The notes beneath the pieces were generated by a model that saw only the letters and a list, made by a program, of their open reading frames with translations, did not search any database and was not told the origin of the DNA. From the NCBI GenBank assembly GCA_002239085.1, contig MPNP01000005.1, positions 1 through 64,000 of the forward strand: DNA of 64,000 bases, written 5' to 3'. The position numbers were made by a program, and so were the translations under genes. This document shows positions 57,025 through 64,000 of this stretch, one piece after another. Within the stretch, counting starts at the first letter, position 1; every line of letters starts with the position of its first letter. Source of the stretch: Rhodobacteraceae bacterium bin131 (GTDB lineage: Bacteria; Pseudomonadota; Alphaproteobacteria; Rhodobacterales; Rhodobacteraceae).

Positions 57025-57294
57025 ATGAACAATCAATTAAACAGACTACAAGATGCCTTTATCAATACTTGTCGAAAGGAAAAATGTGGTGTCACCATCT
57101 TTCTCGTCAATGGAGTGAAACTTTCTGGTGTCATAGTTTGGTATGACCGCTATAGCATTTTATTACGCCGCGACAACCATAATCAACTCGTCTACAAACA
57201 TGCCATCTCAACGATTATGCCCCTAGAGAATATTGTCATTGTTGAGGAAAACGTTGAAGCCACTGCTTCTGAAAATTCCAAGCTGCCAACGTAA
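57025..57294 (+). CDS. hfq: RNA chaperone Hfq
   Basis: 89 residues. It has Sm1 motif [42 protein letters not shown] and Sm2 motif [10 protein letters not shown], the standard Hfq core (the family's KH dipeptide is present), plus an acidic C-terminal tail. Forms a hexamer that pairs small RNAs with mRNAs. It completes the conserved ntrYX-trkAH-hfq order, though the usual downstream hflX is absent here. Confidence 0.96.
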   Translation: MNNQLNRLQDAFINTCRKEKCGVTIFLVNGVKLSGVIVWYDRYSILLRRDNHNQLVYKHAISTIMPLENIVIVEENVEATASENSKLPT

Positions 57295-57606
57295 TTTGAT
57301 TACAAGTGTACCCTCTCATCACGGGCTATTCCCAATTCAACTCCTAGATTTTGTCTTGAGTGATATTAATCATCGTGACCAAATTAGTTTCTGTCTATCG
57401 CATGAGACGTAAGAAATCAGGAATTAAGAATTTTACTCTTGGAGTTCTATCAACGTAAAGATTGCTCAATTGTTATACATAAATGCGAAAGGGATAACCC
57501 ATCACATTATGTGTAGTTATGGCCTTATTAACTAATTACTTGAAGTTGTATAGAGGGGAATGCTGATTCCGGCAGATTCCAAGATTTATCACCCGCCAAC
57601 TATCGC
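57295..57606. other. Intergenic region after hfq
   Basis: About 310 bp between convergent genes. I see no gene and no clear terminator hairpin. Confidence 0.4.
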
Positions 57607-58536
57607 CTAACCAAAATATAACAATAGCAGAGCGATGACGATGATTATTATCCAAAATTTTGTTGCCTTTGACTTGGACTCATTAGGTAATTTTATTTCC
57701 GGTGACGGGGTCTCATCAGATAATTTTATTTCCGGTGTCGGGGTCTCATCAGATAATTTTATTTCCGGTGTCGGGGTCTCATCAGATAATTTTATTTCCG
57801 GCGTCGGGGTCTCATCAGATAATTTTATTTCCGGTGTCGGGGTCTCATCAGATAATTTTATTTCCGGCGTCGGGGTCTCATTAGGTAAATTCATTGCCTC
57901 ATCAAAGTTATCATGATCAATTTTTTTTGAACTAGACCTAATATTTCCACGGTACATCATAAAGCCGTTATCAATCAAATAAAATAATCCAGCCACTTGT
58001 AATGTTAAAGATGCGTCTTTGACGGCTTCAGGCATTTCCCCTTTATGGCGTTCTGCGCCCATAACTTCAACAACATTATCCAAACTGCTATTCAGATGGC
58101 GAAAATGTATGGATTCCCGAAATCGCTGCTTTGTACAAAAGCTTTTATTTCTTGATAGAGTCTTCACTCCAGCTCTTTTGAATTCGGCGTTTAGGAAGCG
58201 TTTGTATAATGCTACATTGTGGGCAATTACGGGTTCGTAACCGATAAAATCCCGAATATCTTGAGCAATTTCTGAAAATGTTTTCTCATCGGCCACGTCT
58301 TTGTTTGTAATTCCGTGTATGCTGGTCGCTTTCTTGGGAATTCGGCATTGTGGGTTGATCAATACGTCCCAAGTTCTGGCATACATCCCGCTGGGATTTT
58401 CCTGTAAACTTACAAAATTCGCTCGAATTAGTACAACAGAAACAATTCTGTCTGTTTGTGGGTCAAGGCCCGTCGTTTTAACATCAACTACAACCGCTAA
58501 ATTAAAACCGGTAAACAATTTCATTTGTTTAGTCAT
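57607..58536 (-). CDS. Exonuclease-fold protein, probably inactive, with repeat linker and membrane anchor
   Basis: 309 residues. Residues ~13-190 follow the DnaQ/RNase T DEDDh fold (VVVDVKTTGLDPQTDRIVSVVLI, SIHGITNKDVADEKTFSEIAQDIRDFIGYEPVIAHNVALYKRFLNAEF). Key residues are altered: DxE is DVK (E20 to K), the AHNxxFD aspartate is Tyr, and the expected motif III His is Pro (MPEAVKDASLT). Then comes a linker of six ETPTPEIKLSD-type 11-residue repeats, and a C-terminal membrane segment (KFWIIIIVIALLLLYFG). It is likely a membrane-tethered, catalytically dead protein, possibly binding nucleic acid. It lies beside two active-looking exonuclease-BRCT genes. Confidence 0.75.
   Translation of the reverse strand: MTKQMKLFTGFNLAVVVDVKTTGLDPQTDRIVSVVLIRANFVSLQENPSGMYARTWDVLINPQCRIPKKATSIHGITNKDVADEKTFSEIAQDIRDFIGYEPVIAHNVALYKRFLNAEFKRAGVKTLSRNKSFCTKQRFRESIHFRHLNSSLDNVVEVMGAERHKGEMPEAVKDASLTLQVAGLFYLIDNGFMMYRGNIRSSSKKIDHDNFDEAMNLPNETPTPEIKLSDETPTPEIKLSDETPTPEIKLSDETPTPEIKLSDETPTPEIKLSDETPSPEIKLPNESKSKATKFWIIIIVIALLLLYFG
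57693..57890 (-). repeat. 33-bp tandem repeats in the exonuclease-fold gene
   Basis: Six consecutive 33-bp units, nearly identical (differences such as GGTGTC/GGCGTC); plus-strand core ATCAGATAATTTTATTTCCG. The unit is a multiple of three, so copy-number changes would alter linker length without breaking the frame. Confidence 0.9.
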
Positions 58537-58605
58537 TTCCTAAAGAAGTTATGAAAACCGAAGCATTGTTGTGATTGGTATATGTTAAACAGAAGGCACA
58601 TAATT

Positions 58606-59538
58606 TTATGTTTCAAAGTCTATGAGATTATAGAAATCTGCTTCCGATAGAATTTTAATTTCTTTCCCTTTAGCAATATAGCCTTCCACTTTCCGATGTT
58701 TGCTGCTCTTTTTATGACCTTTCAAGGTTCTAAGGTCATGAGTTCCTAATATAAGTATCGTAACCTTTTTAGTCGCGGTGTCGACCACATTACATCCCGC
58801 CTTTGCGGCCTTTTCGGCGGCTTGATCTCGAGAAATACTAAGTTGCCCTGTGAATAGGATCGTTTGTCCAAATAAAGGCCCTTCTTCATTTCCATCCCGC
58901 TTTACCGGCACCCTCGGACTAAAAAAATAGAATGGTGGTGCTTTTGCTACTCGTCGTACCAATTTTTTTGAGCGCGGCAGGGAAGATCTGTTTGTGCGCT
59001 TAAACTGTCTTAACCAACCATTCATGTCAATTCCAGTAGCTTTGCAGGCGTGTAAAACAATTTCAGCTCCGGCCCGAGCATCTTCAAGTGCATCGTGATG
59101 ATTAAATGAGATGTTTAGATAGTTGGCAACATTCTTAAGATTGTAACCTCTTTTTCCAAATCGTTCAGGCCAAGCCCTACGGGCAATCATCGCACTGTCA
59201 AGCCAATTAACTTGGAGTTGTTCAAGTTCATACTTCAGCATTACTTGTTCAAAAGCAGTTCGGTCAAACGGGGTGTGGCTTACCAATATGGTTCCGCGTA
59301 GGCGATAGTCTAATTCATCACGAATTTCAGGCAGCAAAGGACTATCCTTTACGGTATTTTCGGTAATTCCGTGAATTGAGATATTCCCGATATCAAACTT
59401 ATCTTCAGGGTTAACTAAAGTTTGCCATTGGTCCGCAATTTGTCCATCCCGAATGTGGACAATACCAATTTGACAGATACTCGCATGGTCTGCATTGGCT
59501 GTTTCTACATCAATTGAGTTAAAAGTCAACATGCTCAT
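58606..59538 (-). CDS. DEDDh exonuclease with C-terminal BRCT domain (copy 1)
   Basis: 310 residues. Residues ~5-170 are a DnaQ-like 3'-5' exonuclease with intact motifs: IDVETAN (Exo I), SHTPFDRTAF (Exo II), and HHDALEDAR (Exo III, His and Asp). A basic linker (FKRTNRSSLPRSKKLVRRV) leads to a BRCT domain (~225-305) of the ligase type: GQTILFTGQLSISRDQAAEKAAKAGCNVVDTATKKVTILILG. The architecture implies DNA trimming guided by a BRCT protein- or DNA-end contact. A close paralog follows 440 bp away in the same orientation. Confidence 0.88.
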   Translation of the reverse strand: MSMLTFNSIDVETANADHASICQIGIVHIRDGQIADQWQTLVNPEDKFDIGNISIHGITENTVKDSPLLPEIRDELDYRLRGTILVSHTPFDRTAFEQVMLKYELEQLQVNWLDSAMIARRAWPERFGKRGYNLKNVANYLNISFNHHDALEDARAGAEIVLHACKATGIDMNGWLRQFKRTNRSSLPRSKKLVRRVAKAPPFYFFSPRVPVKRDGNEEGPLFGQTILFTGQLSISRDQAAEKAAKAGCNVVDTATKKVTILILGTHDLRTLKGHKKSSKHRKVEGYIAKGKEIKILSEADFYNLIDFET

Positions 59539-59977
59539 ATATCACTTCGGGTAAGTTCTGTCCGAACTCCTATAGGTTTAACTTCTTTCATAGAATTTTG
59601 AGTGTCATTATCTGGAACTCAATTTTTCTGTTGTCAATTTGCCTCCGAACTACGCTATAGTTTTTATCAACAGAATTCAATAAATGGCGGTGAAACAATA
59701 GCTTTTTAGTCATTAATTTAATTGAATTCAATCAGATCACAGAAAGAGTACAATATTATCCAATCAGTAGGGCACGGATGACTAGAATGTTTGACCGGGA
59801 ATTTACAACTGCAACAATTCAGTTTGTTTTTCAATCAAGTCTCTTTGTTTCAACATCAACCACTATTACCAGAATAATCCCACCAAACTATGTCATTAGT
59901 AAATTCTAAAGGTTAAGAAATGTTGTTAACCTATAAATCGTGGTGAGTGGGGTAGGTATAGGTAATAGTTCAGAAGA
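59539..59977. other. Intergenic region between the two exonuclease-BRCT paralogs
   Basis: About 440 bp, AT-rich, no ORF. Each paralog therefore probably has its own promoter. I see no repeat flanking the duplicated genes. Confidence 0.4.
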
Positions 59978-60853
59978 CTAACAATCAAAGTCTATGAGTT
60001 TGAAGAAATCTGCTTCCGATAGAATTTGAATTTCTTTTCCCCGAGAAATCAAGGTTTCTACTCTCTTATGTTTGCGGGTCTTGTTGCCGCTCACTTTACT
60101 AAGGTTTTGAGTACCTAAGACAAGTATCGTGATCTTCTTTCTCGTGTCACTGACTACATTACATCCTGCCTTTGCAGCGATATCTGCGGCTTGATTTCGG
60201 GGAATACTAAGCTTACCGGAGAATAGGATCGTTTCTCCAAATAGGGAACCTTCTAAATTTCCTTCACGCGTAATAGGAATCCTTGAACCCGATGGGGAAG
60301 AATAAATTGGGCTCTTAATCTGACTTAACCAGCCACTAATGTCAATCCCGGTTGCAAGACAGGCGTGTAGAACAATTTCTGCAGCAGCCCGAGCATCTTC
60401 AAGCGCGTCGTGATGATTAAATGAAATTCCGAAATCTTTTGTAAGATTCTTAAGTCCGTAACCTCTCTGATAGTAATGTTCAGGCCAAGCCCGACGAGCG
60501 ATAATAGCACTGTCAAGCCAAGTAACCTGAAGTTGATCAAGGCCATACTTCTGCATCACGCGTTCAAATGCAATTCGATCAAATGCAGTGTGGCTTATCA
60601 ATATGGTTCCGCTGAGCCGGGTACATAATTCATCATGAACATCTGGAAATAGCGGGCTATTCCTTACGGCACTTTCGTCTATTTTGTGAATCTTGATATT
60701 CCGTGAGCTGAACCGGTCTTCAGGGTTTACTAAAGTTTGCCATTGGTCGACAATTTGTCCATCCCGAACGTGGACAATACCGATTTGACAGATACTCGCT
60801 CGGTCTGAATTGGCAGTTTCTACATCTATTACATTGAACGTCAACATGCTCAT
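59978..60853 (-). CDS. DEDDh exonuclease with C-terminal BRCT domain (copy 2)
   Basis: A 291-residue paralog of the preceding gene, strongly similar throughout (identical start MSMLTFN, IDVETANSD; SHTAFDRIAF; HHDALEDARAAAEIVLHAC). All exonuclease catalytic residues are kept, as is the BRCT core (GETILFSGKLSIPRNQAADIAAKAGCNVVSDTRKKITILVLG). The linker between the domains is about 20 residues shorter and less basic than in copy 1. This is a tandem duplication with divergence, so the copies may differ in DNA substrate or partner. Confidence 0.88.
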   Translation of the reverse strand: MSMLTFNVIDVETANSDRASICQIGIVHVRDGQIVDQWQTLVNPEDRFSSRNIKIHKIDESAVRNSPLFPDVHDELCTRLSGTILISHTAFDRIAFERVMQKYGLDQLQVTWLDSAIIARRAWPEHYYQRGYGLKNLTKDFGISFNHHDALEDARAAAEIVLHACLATGIDISGWLSQIKSPIYSSPSGSRIPITREGNLEGSLFGETILFSGKLSIPRNQAADIAAKAGCNVVSDTRKKITILVLGTQNLSKVSGNKTRKHKRVETLISRGKEIQILSEADFFKLIDFDC

Positions 60854-61381
60854 TGATTACCTCGTATAAGTTTTAGCCCCGTATTTCTAGTGATTTAACT
60901 CTTTAATAGTAGTTTGAATATAACAATCTGAAACTGACCATTTCTGATACTATTTTCCCTCTGATATCCTCTAACTAATTTATCTAAAGAATTCAATTTG
61001 AGGGAGTAGAATAGTAGCAATTTGACCAAGAGTTTACTGAAATCTATAAGATTTCAGTATTTTTTGAAATTTTCAGGAAAGCCTATCACTTTGAGCGCTC
61101 TTGAACAACTGATTAATTTTCGGAATTGTTAATACTTATACCCCTTTCTGGGCGGATGTTTAGTTAACATGGTATAGGCAGTTGGATCATCGTCAAAAGC
61201 CAAACATGAGGATTATCTGGTATGCCGTGATGAATATGGATACATAGTGCAAGGCTTACTATAATTCAGTCAAATTCAAATTATACCAAACCAATAGCCC
61301 ATAAAATACTGAACTTAAAAAACCTTGATCGTATTCGGCTTCCGGGGTTGCTTAATCCCTGAATCGTAAATTTATTAATTT
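60854..61381. other. Intergenic region between the exonuclease and penicillin-acylase-like genes
   Basis: About 530 bp without an ORF. It contains an AT-rich hairpin with a T-run on the plus strand (61036-61064), but no plus-strand gene lies near it. Confidence 0.45.
61036..61064 (+). terminator. Weak hairpin plus T-run, orphan
   Basis: ACTGAAATC-TATAA-GATTTCAGT, a perfect 9-bp AT-rich stem, is followed by ATTTTTT. Both flanking genes are on the minus strand, so if functional it would end an unannotated plus-strand transcript. Confidence 0.35.
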
Positions 61382-63844
61382 CTAAAATTTTGGTTTAAGG
61401 ATATTGGTTCCAATGGAGTTAGCTTTAACCAGTTCAAGATTCATATGCATCGGGATATACTTATTCTGAAAGAAAATTGAGTTCATATCATCGTAGTGTT
61501 TTGATAATGGGTGACCACTTTGACCTGTTGGAATAATGAATAATGATCCGTCCGGGTCAGAAAAGTCATAAATCCCTCTGTAACTCGGTCCGTGCGTACT
61601 TATAAAAGGGTTTTCACCGGTTCCATCATTGCTTGTTCTTAACAATGAATTATCTCCACCTGAACCGAAATTACTCAAGTTAACTAACCATGAAAAAAAA
61701 GCTTGAGACCCAAGTGCTTGGTGTTCATGCCGAACTTCATGAGCCTGACCCCATCTCCAGGTATTAATATCATCCCCATACTGCGAAGCTAATTGGTTCA
61801 GGGCGTCTTTTAAGGCGAGGTTTGCGATTGTATCACAATCTTCAATTTCGATTGTTTGAACGATATCACACCAGCGGGAAGCTCCGTTAAAATCAGTAAA
61901 AACTCGTTCTAGGAACTCAATATTTGGTCGAGTATATTCATGGTAAATTGATCCAAGCTCATCCTGAACCAGCAAGCGGAAAATAGTATTAGCCCATTGC
62001 GCAAATATCAACGGTTGTGGTTTATCGCCGTCCATGTCACCAATCCAGTCTTTAAGAAGCTCAAGAGCTTGGCTTTTTCGGACTTCAACTGGGTCATTGG
62101 AATTGGAACTCACTGTATGCCAAAGTTTGTTAGCAAAGTGGGGGATTAACCGACGAGCACTTTCCGAAATAATATCTGTCTGAGCTTGAACTGAACTCTC
62201 CTTACTATGGATACTACGGTCCTCTAAGATATAAATCAGCCGTTCAATCCGCTTAGTATCGCCCCAGGCAAAACTAAAATGATAGGGAAACTCTTTTTCA
62301 GTCGGCATATTATTGGTATTGGCAATGTAGTTACTAGCTGGATTGATGACTTTTGGAAGTGTTTCCTTATCCATCATTCCAATCCACTGATTACGATACT
62401 TCCAGCCTTCTGAAGGAATCCTGCCTTGGGTTTGATGAAACGGTGTCCGCATCGGTATTGAACCCGTTAATTTATAAGCAATGTTTTCACCATCGGTGAT
62501 AAACACATTAACGCTTGGCGAACCAATTAAAGTCAATGCGTCCAACCCCTCTGATAGATTAGTCGCTGTCATCAGATTATGCCCACCGGACATCGTTTGG
62601 TTGTCTGGGTTAAACAGTGTCCAAGCAAGAGAAATAGAATGGTCACGAGGGGTGATTTCGTTCAAATTAAAGAATTCTCCAGGAATTACGGGGCCGTTTT
62701 CAGTTCGGATTAACTGAATAGTTTCAGGATTATCACGGCCTTTAACGCGAATTGTCGCGACCTTGAGTTCAAAATTTTTATAACCACTATGTGTCAGATA
62801 ACGATTTGAATTTGAGGGGTCTAACTTTTCATAGTATAGGTCTTGGACATCAGCATGAGAACTCGTAATGCCCCAAGCGAGGTGATTAGACCGCCCCATT
62901 ATCACCACAGGCATGCCCGGAATGGTTGCCCCGATGACACCTCCAGTGGAAAGTTCCAGCCGTGCTAGGTACCAAATTGATGGAGTTGACAAATCAAGGT
63001 GCGGGTCATTGGCAAGCAATGTTTTTCCAGAGACCGTTTTGTCTGGCGCAATAACCCAAGCGTTGGAACCACTTGAATTAAAGTTAAGTGGGTGACTTAA
63101 ATCGGCATTGTCAACTCGATATGAGTCAAGTTCCCTTGGTAATTTCAAACTTGACGCAAAACCGCTTTGGAGGCTTTCCCAATATTCGGGGAGTAACTCT
63201 GGGTTGAGGTCTTTCAATGCTTCGGGGCCAAGTTTGTTTAGAATTTTTTGACCCAATACTTCCTTGGACAGATGACCTGCGATGCTAACCGATTGCAAGT
63301 TGGCTATTGCCAAGCTATCAACTGGAGTCCATCTTTCTAATGTTACTGGAAAAATTAATCGCTCAGGTGCCCCATAGCCGAGTCCATTTTCAGCAATAAT
63401 ATCAAGCCAAGCATTTACTCCATTCGCATATGCTTCCAAGGCTTCAATGGTTTCAAGGTTCTGATACGATAAGGATTGTGATGCGGTTCCATAGATATCA
63501 TACCGTAACATCAGCTCATCTATTTTAATCGTTGCCTCGCCAAAAACCTCTGATAGTCGTCCTTGTGAATATCGCTTCAGAATCATCATTTGCCAGAGTC
63601 GGTCCTGAGCATGTACAAAACCTAAACCAAAATAAGTATCGCTATTGGTGGCACCGATAATGTGGGGTATATTAAAGTCGGTTCGAATAATCTCAACGGA
63701 GGAACTAATTCCACTTACATCATAGCTTGCTGCATAATCCGGCAAGGACCTGGAAACAAGGTAGTACAATAAGCCGACAAAAAAACTTAATAGTACAACC
63801 AAGACGATGAGGGGTCTCAGAAGCCACCGGAATATAATATGCAT
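61382..63844 (-). CDS. Penicillin acylase family protein (Ntn hydrolase)
   Basis: An 820-residue, self-processing N-terminal-nucleophile amidase. It has an N-terminal membrane/signal segment (LLRPLIVLVVLLSFFVGLLYYLV, residues ~8-30), then the A-chain part (VEIIRTDFNIPHIIGATNSDTYFGLGFVHAQDRLWQMM, with the DxxGxPHI-like calcium/substrate block), a spacer, and the beta-chain start NSSGSNAWVI with the nucleophile Ser after Gly. TLLANDPHLDLSTPSIWYLARL and GHNLMTA are typical. Members hydrolyse amides, including acyl-homoserine lactones and beta-lactam side chains; the substrate is unknown. Probably periplasmic. Confidence 0.92.
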   Translation of the reverse strand: MHIIFRWLLRPLIVLVVLLSFFVGLLYYLVSRSLPDYAASYDVSGISSSVEIIRTDFNIPHIIGATNSDTYFGLGFVHAQDRLWQMMILKRYSQGRLSEVFGEATIKIDELMLRYDIYGTASQSLSYQNLETIEALEAYANGVNAWLDIIAENGLGYGAPERLIFPVTLERWTPVDSLAIANLQSVSIAGHLSKEVLGQKILNKLGPEALKDLNPELLPEYWESLQSGFASSLKLPRELDSYRVDNADLSHPLNFNSSGSNAWVIAPDKTVSGKTLLANDPHLDLSTPSIWYLARLELSTGGVIGATIPGMPVVIMGRSNHLAWGITSSHADVQDLYYEKLDPSNSNRYLTHSGYKNFELKVATIRVKGRDNPETIQLIRTENGPVIPGEFFNLNEITPRDHSISLAWTLFNPDNQTMSGGHNLMTATNLSEGLDALTLIGSPSVNVFITDGENIAYKLTGSIPMRTPFHQTQGRIPSEGWKYRNQWIGMMDKETLPKVINPASNYIANTNNMPTEKEFPYHFSFAWGDTKRIERLIYILEDRSIHSKESSVQAQTDIISESARRLIPHFANKLWHTVSSNSNDPVEVRKSQALELLKDWIGDMDGDKPQPLIFAQWANTIFRLLVQDELGSIYHEYTRPNIEFLERVFTDFNGASRWCDIVQTIEIEDCDTIANLALKDALNQLASQYGDDINTWRWGQAHEVRHEHQALGSQAFFSWLVNLSNFGSGGDNSLLRTSNDGTGENPFISTHGPSYRGIYDFSDPDGSLFIIPTGQSGHPLSKHYDDMNSIFFQNKYIPMHMNLELVKANSIGTNILKPKF

Positions 63845-64000
63845 AATCTACTTCTGCTAAAAAATTAAACAGTTTAGTGACGGGCTCAAAATTGGAACTA
63901 ATAAATTAGTGTTGATAACACCTATTTTAACCAACAAAGCGCACCCACAGATAGAACAGAACTATCATTTTTTATTCACTGTGTTCAGCGTCATTTTCTA
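63845..64000. other. Window edge
   Basis: The last ~155 bp contain no supported feature. They would hold the promoter of the penicillin acylase family gene. Confidence 0.4.

Overview
The window looks like chromosome from an AT-rich alphaproteobacterium, probably marine or host-associated. The evidence is the ntrY-ntrX-trkA-trkH-hfq order, a fused ispDF, a DUF1476 (ATPase inhibitor zeta) gene near purB, and class II (B12-dependent) NrdJ. The placement is inferred from gene content only; no 16S rRNA gene is present.

Layout. 0.4-4 kb: a large autotransporter on the minus strand with 105-bp passenger repeats and a 10-C tract between its likely true start and the rest of the frame. 4.3-5.5 kb: debris, with a threonine dehydratase remnant abutting possible mobile-element fragments. 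5.9-14.6 kb: tRNA-Asn, dtd, sufE, a corrinoid protein plus DUF1638 pair, DUF1476, purB, gpt, fabI, pdxH, a DUF192 protein and tRNA-Pro. 15-24.2 kb: nrdJ, ilvIH, a glutaredoxin-domain protein, metA and a P-loop ATPase. 24.2-26.2 kb: decayed DNA, including an ABC permease pseudogene and a GC-rich structured element with a terminator. 26.2-33.6 kb: LacI regulator, sterol-desaturase-like enzyme, and a sugar or polyol ABC transporter with Gfo/Idh dehydrogenase and TIM-barrel isomerase, preceded by a strongly structured leader. 33.6-42.6 kb: an accessory island with a GNAT, a GIY-YIG protein and a complete type I restriction-modification locus (hsdM-hsdS-hsdR) placed directly behind guaA. 42.6-63.8 kb: guaA, an MttB-family methyltransferase, amt, pgpA, ispDF, ntrYX, trkAH, hfq, three exonuclease-fold genes and a penicillin acylase family protein.

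Most interesting signal. Two unrelated surface or defence genes, the autotransporter and the type I specificity gene hsdS, each carry a run of exactly ten C in the coding direction. In both, ten C breaks the frame, while eleven (or eight) C joins an upstream start and N-terminal part to the downstream part. This is the architecture of contingency (phase-variation) loci. It would make both a surface protein and DNA methylation specificity switchable by slipped-strand mispairing. The caveat is that both tracts read the same length and both are OFF, so a homopolymer miscall must be excluded with reads.

Other points: an NtrX-like regulator without GAFTGA and with an altered Walker B; an exonuclease-fold protein that has lost catalytic residues but gained a 33-bp repeat linker and membrane anchor; a ~117-bp inverted copy of part of the sugar permease gene; and B12 dependence in three places (NrdJ, corrinoid protein, MttB-family enzyme).
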